DNA of 28,691 nucleotides. Source: a virus. How positions within the stretch are numbered: position 1 is the stretch's first letter; each line of letters starts with the position of its first letter. The notes under the pieces are model-generated. The model did not search any database, was not told where the DNA came from, and saw only the letters and a program-made list of their open reading frames with translations. The stretch covers positions 1 through 28,691 of the IMG/VR virus record IMGVR_UViG_3300008120_000220; one strand, 5' to 3'. Positions 15,674-22,922 of this stretch are shown here, piece after piece. The translations under genes and the position numbers were made by a program.

Positions 15674-16163
15674 TCATACTTATATACAAGTAAGTATCGG
15701 AAGCAGAATCACCGTTACTATCTGTTACAGTACATTTCAGTAAACCAAAAATACCAGCATTACTAGTAGCTATAGCATCAAATGCTTGTGTATATATCCC
15801 TATATTAAATAATACATTATTTGCTGTAATAGGACTATCAAAAATAAACCATGGAGTTGCACCATCAAATCCCGAGTTTATATTGTCTGCCCATTCCCAT
15901 AAATAAGTATAAGGAGCTGTACCACCTGTAGTAGTAGTAAAGGCTCTAGGACCTCCTTCAGTTATTTCTATTGAAGAGATTTTTAAAGTTACACATGAAC
16001 ATGTCCCAGTAGGGCCTTGAGGACCAGTAGCTCCAGTAGCTCCAGCTGGTCCTGTTGCACCAGGTGCTCCAATAGGTATTGTTAATTCTTTGCAGTTACA
16101 CATACAAAATTTATTTAAAAGTTTACATATTAATAATATAAGGTTTTTTTTCATCATTTGCAA
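15663..16163 (-). CDS. Collagen-like protein with PKD/SprB-like domain
   Basis: This 166-residue protein starts with a hydrophobic, basic segment (KKNLILLICKLLNKF), then a C-x-C-x-C cluster (C20, C22, C24). About eight Gly-X-Y collagen triplets follow at 32-55, ending in a second C-x-C (C55, C57). The rest is a beta domain with TTTGGTAPYTYLWEWADN, the hallmark of PKD/SprB-like Ig folds common in Bacteroidota surface proteins, finishing in CTVTDSNGDSASDTYLYI. Collagen triplets in phage proteins form trimeric stalks, and flanking cysteines could lock the trimer. The start could be residue 1, 3 or 4 (all Met). It overlaps both neighbours by about 10 nt. A trimeric virion spike or adhesin is likely; a membrane-anchored form cannot be excluded. 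Confidence 0.75.
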   Translation of the reverse strand: MQMMKKNLILLICKLLNKFCMCNCKELTIPIGAPGATGPAGATGATGPQGPTGTCSCVTLKISSIEITEGGPRAFTTTTGGTAPYTYLWEWADNINSGFDGATPWFIFDSPITANNVLFNIGIYTQAFDAIATSNAGIFGLLKCTVTDSNGDSASDTYLYISMIAG

Positions 16164-16726
16164 GTTTTACATCCACTATTTAAGCATAATTTATCAATTA
16201 TCTTTTTAATGCTTGTAAATGTTGCATTATCCCCACATTCTGCGGCATTCTCTAGTGAATCAAACATAGTTTTAGCTTTTAGATATTCTTTTTCAGAATC
16301 ATCTTGAGGACAACTATCACAAGTATTTACATTAGCTAACATATTACTTATACAACATCTCGTATTACAAGTAAAATATTTATAGATTCCTGTAGAATAT
16401 ACTTCATCGTTATCATCTACTACAGTATATACAAAGTACCATTGACCATCAGTTATGGTTGTAGGGTTGCCCATATCAGATAATGGAATATTATAAGAAG
16501 TTCCTTTTACAATAGAAGGAAATCCTTCAGCTTTTAAGTCTATAGTATATTCTATATTATCTGGTCCTTTAATTAGTAATGTTGCGGATACTATATTACT
16601 TGTAGGTATATTAGGATCATCCCAACCACCAAGATTAGCTAGACTATATATTCCAGTATTTTCAGAAAATTGCAATTGTGTACAACCATTGATTACACAT
16701 ATATCAAATTGTAAGTTAAGTGCCAT
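16154..16726 (-). CDS. Cysteine-rich virion-associated protein, function unknown
   Basis: This 190-residue protein has an N-terminal beta domain (about 1-118) of tail-accessory type, with GQWYFVYTVVDDNDEVYSTG near 94-113. Its C-terminal ~70 residues are helical and cysteine-rich. There are 11 cysteines, at 10, 15, 120, 124, 125, 136, 139, 164, 181, 186 and 189, including CxxxCC, CxxC and a terminal CxxxxCxxC. A helix with KAKTMFDSLENAAECGDN links them. Metal binding or intermolecular disulphides are possible. It is the first gene after the strong terminator, and its stop overlaps the collagen-like gene by 10 nt. I recall similar C-terminal Cys-rich segments in small proteins of Bacteroidota phages but know no assigned function. 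Confidence 0.65.
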   Translation of the reverse strand: MALNLQFDICVINGCTQLQFSENTGIYSLANLGGWDDPNIPTSNIVSATLLIKGPDNIEYTIDLKAEGFPSIVKGTSYNIPLSDMGNPTTITDGQWYFVYTVVDDNDEVYSTGIYKYFTCNTRCCISNMLANVNTCDSCPQDDSEKEYLKAKTMFDSLENAAECGDNATFTSIKKIIDKLCLNSGCKTCK

Positions 16727-16749
16727 TGATTTTGTTTAATTTGCTTTAT

Positions 16750-16793
16750 AAATAAAGCCCCTGGAAAACTTTAAGGAAGAGAAACCAGGGGCT
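16750..16793 (-). terminator. Strong Rho-independent terminator
   Basis: On the minus strand AGCCCCTGG (16785-16793) pairs perfectly with CCAGGGGCT (16756-16764) around a 20-nt loop, followed by TTTATTT. The G/C-rich 9-bp stem stands out sharply in this AT-rich DNA. It terminates the head-decoration unit and separates it from the appendage genes. Its CCCTGG core recurs in the terminator at 1011-1049. Confidence 0.85.
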
Positions 16794-16823
16794 AATTATA
16801 CTAATTAAGGCTTTAAAGATTGA

Positions 16824-16840
16824 CACATCAGAATGATGTG
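16824..16840 (-). other. Second 3'-UTR hairpin, 7-bp perfect stem
   Basis: CACATCA and TGATGTG form a perfect 7-bp stem with a 3-nt loop (GAA on the plus strand). No U-tract follows on either strand. It lies between the stop-codon hairpin and the terminator. An inverted repeat this compact could also be a protein-binding operator for a promoter of the appendage operon, but no promoter boxes are recognised. Confidence 0.4.
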
Positions 16841-16847
16841 GATTGTA

Positions 16848-16862
16848 GTCTAAGGACTAGAC
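16848..16862 (-). other. Hairpin at the stop codon of the 440-aa gene
   Basis: GTCTA (16848-16852) and TAGAC (16858-16862) form a 5-bp stem with a 5-nt loop that begins in the TAG stop codon of the 440-aa gene. There is no U-tract after it. It is the first of three hairpins in this 135-nt gap and may help protect or process the mRNA 3' end. Confidence 0.35.
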
Positions 16863-18184
16863 TATGCGATTAATACTGCAGTACTAATTTTAGTTGGAGT
16901 TCCAGCTAACCAAGCACCTATATTAGTAAGTAATTCAACACCTTCTGTTGAGTAACTTCCTGTGTCTAATGTTCTATCAAATGGATCAGCAGAACTAACA
17001 TTAATAGATGGAGTAGCTATAATGATTGCTTTTTGAGCTAATGCTTGAATATCTGCCCCTGAAGTGAAAGTGTTGTCTGCAAAAGTTATAGTTAAAGTAT
17101 CATAGAAATATTTTACTAAGAATGCTGTACCTGCTACAACTGCTGTTAAAGGAGATGTGATCACAAATTTAGTAGAACTGATTATGTATTTAATCTCATA
17201 AGCAACACTATTTAAAGTAATTAATTCACCTGCTCTTAAACCTGCTGTAGAAGTAGCAACTTCAACTACATCATATCCTACTGTATTAGCTCCTAATACA
17301 CCAGTTGATGCTGCAGATAAAGCTCCTGTTGGAGTAGTTGCTGCTGCAACAACACTTCCAGATAAATAACCTGTATTAACTACATTAAATTTAACTGCTT
17401 GTGCTGGCCATAATCTACGGTTAGATAAACCTTCGTATTGGTATTCAAAGTTCTCTTTGTTATAGATTTGATTATAAGTACCTTCTCCATAAGAGTTAGC
17501 AGAAATTTGAGTACAAGAAGTAGATCCAAATCCTGTAGAATCATCTATATGACAAGAGAAATATACACGGTTTTCTTTAAAAGTACTAGATTGAAATTGT
17601 TCAATATCTTTAGCTGTAATTTCTACACCATAAGCAGTTGCACCAGTTAATCCCATTGCTCCTGAACCATTACCTACTAATAATGCTACAATTAATGATT
17701 TAAAACCACTATTATTAATATTATCTCTTAATTGAGTTGCAACACTTAATTGTGATGCCGAAACACTAGAAGTAAAGTTAATTCTTAATACTTCTGGACG
17801 TTCAGAATATAAAGATTTATCATTTTTAAAACGAATACTAGCTGTATAATCAGAAGAAGCATTTACTTCAATTGAACCTGTAGCTAATTTACGATCATAT
17901 CCAATAGCCCATACTTCACGAGATGCTGGAGCATATTTTTCAAAACGTGCAGATTTTACTGCAATACCATTAATTCTCATTGATTTTTTAAATGAACCAT
18001 CTGAATACGTTTCAGAAAACTGAATATCATTTGTTGCTGTTCCTGCTATATAAGGTTCTGCTGCACCTAAAGCTGTTTGATTAGCTTTAAACATACCTAA
18101 TTTACCTGGAGTTAATGTGTTTACATCTGTTTGAAATGCACCACCTGTCCCTACGAAAATGTTTGTTACTTTATGAATTGACAT
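16862..18184 (-). CDS. Probable abundant virion structural protein
   Basis: This 440-residue protein is beta-rich, with no signal peptide or membrane segment. The first ~250 residues look like one conserved unit (IFVGTGGAFQTDVNTLTPGK near the start; FEYQYEGLSNRRLWPAQAVK near 240). Residues about 275-350 look like an inserted Ala/Thr/Val-rich small domain (VGYDVVEVATSTAGLRAGEL). The C-terminus returns to the conserved style with the phrase DPFDRTLDTGSYSTEGVELL. It stands alone between a 46-nt leader and a 135-nt downstream gap with a strong terminator and extra hairpins, the layout expected of an abundantly made protein. An auxiliary capsid or major tail component is plausible; I cannot decide between them. 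The gene call is very secure, the function is not. Confidence 0.65.
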   Translation of the reverse strand: MSIHKVTNIFVGTGGAFQTDVNTLTPGKLGMFKANQTALGAAEPYIAGTATNDIQFSETYSDGSFKKSMRINGIAVKSARFEKYAPASREVWAIGYDRKLATGSIEVNASSDYTASIRFKNDKSLYSERPEVLRINFTSSVSASQLSVATQLRDNINNSGFKSLIVALLVGNGSGAMGLTGATAYGVEITAKDIEQFQSSTFKENRVYFSCHIDDSTGFGSTSCTQISANSYGEGTYNQIYNKENFEYQYEGLSNRRLWPAQAVKFNVVNTGYLSGSVVAAATTPTGALSAASTGVLGANTVGYDVVEVATSTAGLRAGELITLNSVAYEIKYIISSTKFVITSPLTAVVAGTAFLVKYFYDTLTITFADNTFTSGADIQALAQKAIIIATPSINVSSADPFDRTLDTGSYSTEGVELLTNIGAWLAGTPTKISTAVLIA

Positions 18185-18230
18185 TGTTTTTAATTTTTAA
18201 AATTTATTTATTATTTAAGATATTTATTAA

Positions 18231-18641
18231 TTAGTTTACTACAAAATTAAAAATTAATGCTGTAGTAATATTCCCACCTGTAGCATTAAGATAGCGTATT
18301 TTAAAAGACCCTGCTGTAATACTTTCAATACTAAAATGTACACCATAAGCGGTTAAGTTTGTTGTATCCATATTTGCAATAACAACGGAATCCGCTTTTA
18401 CAGCCGAGTTATTTACTGTAAATACAACATTAGTTGCTGTAGATAAAGACGTTGTATTTGTAGTAATTACACCTTTTGTAGCATTTAATGTTACTTCATT
18501 AGTGCGATTAGTTGTTTGAGTTACTGTACCAGATGTACCATTTACTTCATCAATGATTTCATCAATCTTTGAAGACAGTACTTTGACATTTGGAATTTGT
18601 GCTCCTAAGAATTGCTTAGGGGATGTTTTTGATATTGCCAT
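18231..18641 (-). CDS. Small fibre/decoration-like beta protein
   Basis: This 136-residue protein has a short helical N-terminus (SSKIDEIIDEVNG at about 23-35) and a Thr/Asn-rich beta domain from about 40 to the end. The domain includes NEVTLNATKGVITTNTTSL and VVFTVNNSAVKADSVVIAN and finishes in ALIFNFVVN. That C-terminal domain is one I recall seeing repeatedly at the ends of fibre or capsid-decoration proteins in environmental phages, probably as a trimeric beta structure. The helix may trimerise or attach it to the virion. The position between head-completion genes and the 440-aa virion protein suggests a head fibre or decoration rather than a tail fibre. Function is inferred from fold-like pattern and context. 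Confidence 0.65.
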   Translation of the reverse strand: MAISKTSPKQFLGAQIPNVKVLSSKIDEIIDEVNGTSGTVTQTTNRTNEVTLNATKGVITTNTTSLSTATNVVFTVNNSAVKADSVVIANMDTTNLTAYGVHFSIESITAGSFKIRYLNATGGNITTALIFNFVVN

Positions 18642-18656
18642 TTTAAATTAAATTTA

Positions 18657-19334
18657 TTATTCGTTAGTGTTATTAATCAAAGGATTAAATGATTGTGTTC
18701 TTTTACCCTCTATTCCTTCTAATGCAATGCTTACTGCGGTGTCTACTAATTCATTATGAATATGTTCTGATAATTCACAAGTAATATTTCCAGATAAACT
18801 CATTTTAACAGGTTGTCTTAAATATCGTAATTGATAATCTACAATTGTACAATTTGATATTAATTCAACTTTTCCTGCTATCATAAGTCTAAGAACTTTT
18901 TCATTATTAGGTTTAGCAAAAGGATCTTTTAAAGATTTAGATGCTTCTAAATGAGTAATTGGTATTACTTCAACTCTTTGTGTTATTGGAGTACCACAAT
19001 TAGTACAAGTTATTCCAGCTCTCTCCTGTATAGTAAACCAATGGTTAGTTGGTAAATTTACAAATCTAGCATTAGCATCTATATTGTTTACTGAGTAAGC
19101 TAAAGGAGTTAGTATTGTATTTTCTGTAATATTCTTTAAATCCTCTGTACGCTTCTGAGTTTCTTCAAAAGATTGTCTTTTAGCATTATTAAAACCATAC
19201 CTTTGTTTAATTAACCTATCCTGAGCATTATTCAATATCAAATCAATCTCTTCAGGTAAGAAGTTAGGATAGTTTAAGGCATCCATTTTATCTAACCTAA
19301 ATTTAAATTCAATATGAAATTGAGATATTGTCAT
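18657..19334 (-). CDS. Putative head-tail connector/ring protein
   Basis: This 225-residue protein resembles the adaptor-type proteins that extend the portal in short-tailed phages. The N-terminus is helical, with FLPEEIDLILNNAQDRLIKQ at 26-44 and a charged EETQKRTEDLKN helix. The middle is beta-rich and carries a CTNC pair at 110-113, and the C-terminus has a helix following LSEHIHNELVDTAVSIALEG. The single CxxC plus C162 and C186 could bind metal or just be structural. It is coupled to the preceding gene by a 1-nt overlap. Related helix/beta/helix layouts occur in the 226-aa and 233-aa proteins further along the window, suggesting that several ring proteins stack on the portal as in ΦcrAss001. 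Exact ring identity is not assigned. Confidence 0.6.
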   Translation of the reverse strand: MTISQFHIEFKFRLDKMDALNYPNFLPEEIDLILNNAQDRLIKQRYGFNNAKRQSFEETQKRTEDLKNITENTILTPLAYSVNNIDANARFVNLPTNHWFTIQERAGITCTNCGTPITQRVEVIPITHLEASKSLKDPFAKPNNEKVLRLMIAGKVELISNCTIVDYQLRYLRQPVKMSLSGNITCELSEHIHNELVDTAVSIALEGIEGKRTQSFNPLINNTNE

Positions 19335-20131
19335 TATTCAGCTTTAACTTTCTTTGGTTTTAATTTACTTTCTAAAGCTAATTTAACAGCTTGGTTTTTT
19401 AAGTCTGATAAGTAACTTACTACTTCATCAGTTGAACTACCTAATAAGTCTTCACCATTATAAAAATAAGTTCCTTTCTTTTTAAGAATACCTTTCTCAA
19501 TTAAGGCTTCAATTAAACCTCTTACTGGAGTATCTTTAGCTGTAGCTAAACGAATAAACTCTTTAGGATCAGATTTAACTTGTTTATACAATTCAGTCTT
19601 AACCATAGTTTCAGACATTGTATCTACACCTTTCTTACCATAGATTCTCAATAGACCTTTTCTTTCTTCGATAGTTGCATTACTGAAAGCCTCAATAGCT
19701 GCAAACTCGAATTCCATTTTAGCATCTTCAATCTTAGAAGCAGCTTCTGGATCATATATGTAGAATCTAGCTGTAGAGTTTCCAACAACGTCATGCTCTG
19801 TATTAGCAATCCAATCATGTTGTTGTAACATTCTAAACTTTAATTCATCATAATCATTTACTATATTAAATATAGTCAATTTATCATTTCTTAATCGTAC
19901 TTCCATATCACCCCAGAACTCACCATTTCTAGCACTTAAAGTTCCTTTAGGTAAGTTTAACTTTTCTTCATAATGTTTTTGATCTTCTAAAGACAATCCA
20001 GTTTTATACAAACCATTTTGACTTAGTTGAGCACCTTGAATTACAGTTAAAGTCTTGTTGTAATAAGATTGACCTGAAAATTTGTTTCGTATGATAGGTC
20101 TAATAACATACTGTTTTAATTGTTCTTCCAT
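19334..20131 (-). CDS. Conserved virion protein after capsid gene, function unknown
   Basis: This 265-residue protein follows the capsid gene in a position conserved in crAss-like structural modules, but its role is not recognised. The N-terminal part (about 1-120) looks mixed alpha/beta, with IIRNKFSGQSYYNKTLTVIQ and a D-W-I-A-N-T-E-H-D-V-V motif. Residues about 125-175 are an acidic helix (ASKIEDAKMEFEFAAIEAF), and the C-terminus is Lys-rich and helical, ending KLKPKKVKAE. There is no signal peptide or membrane segment. It overlaps the next gene by 1 nt (TAATG), so the two are likely made together, perhaps as neck or capsid-associated proteins. A head-completion or minor capsid role is inferred from context only. 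Confidence 0.7.
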   Translation of the reverse strand: MEEQLKQYVIRPIIRNKFSGQSYYNKTLTVIQGAQLSQNGLYKTGLSLEDQKHYEEKLNLPKGTLSARNGEFWGDMEVRLRNDKLTIFNIVNDYDELKFRMLQQHDWIANTEHDVVGNSTARFYIYDPEAASKIEDAKMEFEFAAIEAFSNATIEERKGLLRIYGKKGVDTMSETMVKTELYKQVKSDPKEFIRLATAKDTPVRGLIEALIEKGILKKKGTYFYNGEDLLGSSTDEVVSYLSDLKNQAVKLALESKLKPKKVKAE

Positions 20132-20143
20132 TGTTTTAATAAT

Positions 20144-20157
20144 TTGCCTTTATTAGT
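20144..20157 (-). promoter_or_regulatory. ACTAATAAAGGCAA element after the capsid terminator
   Basis: On the minus strand ACTAATAAAGGCAA lies between the capsid terminator and the 265-aa start (12 nt upstream of the ATG). It matches the element before the scaffold gene except for one inserted A. A weaker ATAAAGCAA occurs in the equivalent place before the 190-aa gene (16741-16749). It may be a late-promoter or leader element restarting expression after a terminator, but the Bacteroidota TAnnTTTG box is not seen here. Confidence 0.3.
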
Positions 20158-20160
20158 TTA

Positions 20161-20193
20161 AAAATAAAGAGTGTTTGGGTAAGGTACACTCTT
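20161..20193 (-). terminator. Rho-independent terminator after the capsid gene
   Basis: On the minus strand AAGAGTGT (20186-20193) pairs perfectly with ACACTCTT (20167-20174) around an 11-nt loop, and the 3' arm runs into TATTTTT. The hairpin starts 19 nt beyond the capsid stop codon. Perfect 8-bp stem plus U-tract in an 80-nt gap makes this a convincing intrinsic terminator for the head operon. Confidence 0.8.
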
Positions 20194-20211
20194 CAAAACC
20201 TTTTATTTTTA

Positions 20212-21663
20212 CTAGCTAATGCTAGAAGCATCTAAAATTAATTGAGCCGCATCTGAAGGATCTCTTAACATGATACCACATTCAGTCATTGCTTCAAATG
20301 TGTAACCATCTACTGAACTTGCAGATGAACCATTCTTCTTAGGTCCATAAGGTCCATACATACCTTCGATGTAAGTTGTTACCATCTCACGATCTTTAGA
20401 GTATACTTTTTGAATATTTGGTTCTCCTTTGTTATAAGACTTAAAGTTTAAGAAAGTTGCTTTGTAAGACTCAGCTGGTTTACCAGTTTGAGGGTGTAAC
20501 AAACGATTTCTTACAACATCATTATAAGGCTTGTATTCTTTTAAAGTAATCTTATCACCATTTAAACCTGTGTAAGTCATGAACTGGCCATGTAACTCTA
20601 AGTTTTGTCCTTCACCTGCAATGAATTTACTATCAACTAAGTTGAAAGCAGATGCACTACGTTTCATAGCTTGATCAAATAAGTTCATGAACTCACGACC
20701 ACATAATGCTACATACTCACGAGGACCATCTTCAGTACCATTGTATGCTAAATCTCCCATGAAATCACGGATAGTTTTCTCATTCAAAGTAGTGTATAAA
20801 CGTTTGTTACCTGGAGCAATTTGAGATTCTAATCCAGCACCAGAATAAATAGTATTTCCTGAAGCACCTTTTAAATCTGTAGTACCGTTAGATTTAACGT
20901 TAGATTCACCAAACATTAAACTAATTTCAATCTCATCCATGAACTGTTTCCAGAATTCCCACTCAGCATATTTTACCCAAGTGTTAGTTTTTTCATTAGT
21001 TTCAGGATTTAACATTGAGATAACCATAACACGGCTGTGAGCAGCACCAGTTACAGAATATTTTTTACGCAATGTAGACATAAAGTTTTCTAACATCATT
21101 GGTGTAGCATAGTGAGTTTCACCAGATGTACGAGAATGATCATGCTCTACTAAGTTGTATTCTTTAGATACCTCTTTACCAACTACTAATAACGCTCCTG
21201 GGATTGCTTTAGTAATATCAGCAGTAACTAATTGACACACTAAGATGTAATCAGCTCCGTCATAAATTGGTTCAGAAATTACACGAGCTTTATAATCTGG
21301 ACTGTCAAATAATAAAACGTCACCTTCTGAGAACCATTTTTCACCTACACCAATTTTAAAAGTTGTAGCATTGATACCTACTGAAGCAGCAGCATCAAAT
21401 ACTGAACGTGTAATTGAAATAGCTTTACGAGAATCTCCAATGATATTCCAACGATATTGGATACCATCAATCTCTTTAGATTTACCCATACCACCTGTTA
21501 AGAATGATAGAGCATTTTTATAACCGTTTTGTTTGTTATAAATACGAGTGATAACTTGACTAGCAATAGCTGGCTCAGTTAAAAAGAAACTAGACAAATG
21601 TGAATCTTGAGTAAGACCCGCATGCCAGTTCATGTTTGTTATTTGTAATGGACTAATTTGCAT
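20212..21663 (-). CDS. Major capsid protein (HK97-fold, crAss-like)
   Basis: This 483-residue protein is called the major capsid protein because it follows the scaffold-like gene, has the ~490-residue length usual for crAss-like capsid proteins, and is closed by a strong terminator as expected for a highly expressed gene. Recognisable segments include WVKYAEWEFWKQFMDEIEIS near residues 228-247 and REYVALCGREFMNLFDQAM near 310-330, typical of this family as I recall it. The C-terminal region at 427-459 (YIEG...KKNGSSASSVDGY) recurs in the 102-aa protein upstream of TerL. Codons look somewhat richer in C and G than in the appendage genes, compatible with high expression. No N-terminal protease domain is fused to it. 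Confidence 0.85.
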   Translation of the reverse strand: MQISPLQITNMNWHAGLTQDSHLSSFFLTEPAIASQVITRIYNKQNGYKNALSFLTGGMGKSKEIDGIQYRWNIIGDSRKAISITRSVFDAAASVGINATTFKIGVGEKWFSEGDVLLFDSPDYKARVISEPIYDGADYILVCQLVTADITKAIPGALLVVGKEVSKEYNLVEHDHSRTSGETHYATPMMLENFMSTLRKKYSVTGAAHSRVMVISMLNPETNEKTNTWVKYAEWEFWKQFMDEIEISLMFGESNVKSNGTTDLKGASGNTIYSGAGLESQIAPGNKRLYTTLNEKTIRDFMGDLAYNGTEDGPREYVALCGREFMNLFDQAMKRSASAFNLVDSKFIAGEGQNLELHGQFMTYTGLNGDKITLKEYKPYNDVVRNRLLHPQTGKPAESYKATFLNFKSYNKGEPNIQKVYSKDREMVTTYIEGMYGPYGPKKNGSSASSVDGYTFEAMTECGIMLRDPSDAAQLILDASSIS

Positions 21664-21695
21664 TTTTATTGTTTATATTAAATTAATAATTGTTC

Positions 21696-22826
21696 TTAAA
21701 TTAAGCCATTATTTAATGCTTGGCGGAAAGCACTGAAGTTACTTGAAGATTTTTCTTGACTAAAACTATCTGATTGACCAGTTTTTAATTTAGATCTACT
21801 ATCTCCTTTAAAGTTAGATAACTTACTAGCTAACTCTGAACTTACTTTATTCTTTACTTGTTTTTCTAACTTACTCATATCCCAATCATTCATTGCTAAA
21901 TAAGCATACATAAATTGAGCATTTTCGTTAGTTTCATTATGCTTCTGTAAACCAGTCTTACCTGATTTATCGGGTTTCATAATGAAGTCCCAAAGATTAT
22001 CTTTTAATTTGGGAGTTAACTTAAACCCTTGAATTTCATCTTTAGAATATAATTTGTCTTTAAACTCCTCATATTGTTTTTTAGCTAAAGCCTTTTGTTC
22101 AGCATCATATTTCTTTTGAACTTCAACTAACTGTTCTTGATAAGACTTTTCAGCATTTTGTAATTTAGTTAAAGCTGTTTTAGCTTTCTTTTCCAATATA
22201 CCAGAAACTTCATATGTATCAAGAGTTTCATTAATTTCTTCTTCATCTTCACCTTGAGCTTTTAAATACTCTTTTAAAACAACTTTTGAATCAGATTCAT
22301 CTTCTAATTTAAAGTCTGCCCAAGAACTTTGGTTGTAATAAAGATCCATAAATTGTTTAGGATCTCCACCTGCTTCAACAAATTCTACAAGTTTGTGTAC
22401 ATCTTCAGGTAAACTTTGTTTATACCTTTCAACTTCTTTCTCAACTGTAGTACTCATTAGTTTTTTTAAACCATCTTCAGAATCTTCAAAAGTTTCTTCA
22501 TCATAGTCTACTAAACCTTTATCTCCTAACCAACTTGCAAATACTTTGAGAGAAGAACTCTCTTCAGTAGTTTCTTGTTTAGTCTCAACTTCAGCAACTT
22601 CTTCAGGTGCTTTAGTTTCTTCTTTGGGGATGTCTTTAACAACCTCTTTTGTAACTTCCTTAGTTTCATCAACTGGTGTCACGTCTTCTAGATTTTCAAG
22701 TAATGGTTGAGCTACTGAATTATTCTCTTTAAAATCTGAAGAATATTCATCATTAAACTGCATTTCCATACCTTCACCAAATGGTGTATCTAGGATATTA
22801 AATTCCTTTTGTTTTTCCTTACTCAT
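21696..22826 (-). CDS. Putative capsid scaffolding protein
   Basis: This 376-residue protein sits immediately before the capsid gene, the usual place for a scaffold. The first ~100 residues are very acidic, low-complexity and probably disordered, rich in Glu, Lys, Thr and Val with repeated KEV/KEE-type steps. A helical middle follows: residues about 135-215 contain the VEFVEAGGDPKQFMDLYYNQ segment, and about 205-265 form a charged coiled-coil-like stretch. The C-terminal ~40 residues are Ser/Lys-rich and end in SAFRQALNNGLI, a possible capsid-binding tail. No protease motif is visible. Composition, helical content and position agree with a scaffold; direct homology was not tested. It lies 96 nt downstream of ferritin, after a hairpin, and may have its own promoter. 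Confidence 0.7.
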   Translation of the reverse strand: MSKEKQKEFNILDTPFGEGMEMQFNDEYSSDFKENNSVAQPLLENLEDVTPVDETKEVTKEVVKDIPKEETKAPEEVAEVETKQETTEESSSLKVFASWLGDKGLVDYDEETFEDSEDGLKKLMSTTVEKEVERYKQSLPEDVHKLVEFVEAGGDPKQFMDLYYNQSSWADFKLEDESDSKVVLKEYLKAQGEDEEEINETLDTYEVSGILEKKAKTALTKLQNAEKSYQEQLVEVQKKYDAEQKALAKKQYEEFKDKLYSKDEIQGFKLTPKLKDNLWDFIMKPDKSGKTGLQKHNETNENAQFMYAYLAMNDWDMSKLEKQVKNKVSSELASKLSNFKGDSRSKLKTGQSDSFSQEKSSSNFSAFRQALNNGLI

Positions 22827-22828
22827 GC

Positions 22829-22841
22829 TTGCCTTATTAGT
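22829..22841 (-). promoter_or_regulatory. ACTAATAAGGCAA element before the scaffold gene
   Basis: On the minus strand, ACTAATAAGGCAA sits 2 nt before the scaffold ATG. A nearly identical ACTAATAAAGGCAA lies upstream of the 265-aa gene at 20144-20157. Both follow a hairpin that closes the preceding gene. Here the AAGG is 5 nt from the start codon and could act as a weak Shine-Dalgarno; at the other site it is too distant for that. Function is unproven. Confidence 0.3.
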
Positions 22842-22886
22842 AATATACTATAAATATAACTGTTTTGGTTATTGTCTCCTAATTTT

Positions 22887-22912
22887 AAAAGTTAGACAGT
22901 TAACTAACTTTT
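22887..22912 (-). terminator. A/T-rich hairpin after the ferritin gene
   Basis: On the minus strand AAAAGTTAG and CTAACTTTT form a perfect 9-bp stem around an 8-nt loop, starting 11 nt beyond the ferritin stop codon. The 3' arm ends in four T residues. The stem has only two G-C pairs, so it is a weak terminator at best. It may only attenuate read-through into the scaffold and capsid genes, or act as an mRNA 3'-end stabiliser. Confidence 0.45.
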
Positions 22913-22922
22913 TATAGCTTTA

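Noticed and set aside
17438-17650. Plus-strand frame of 70 codons inside the 440-aa gene
   Set aside because: Antisense to a clear virion gene, and no domain or spacing supports it.
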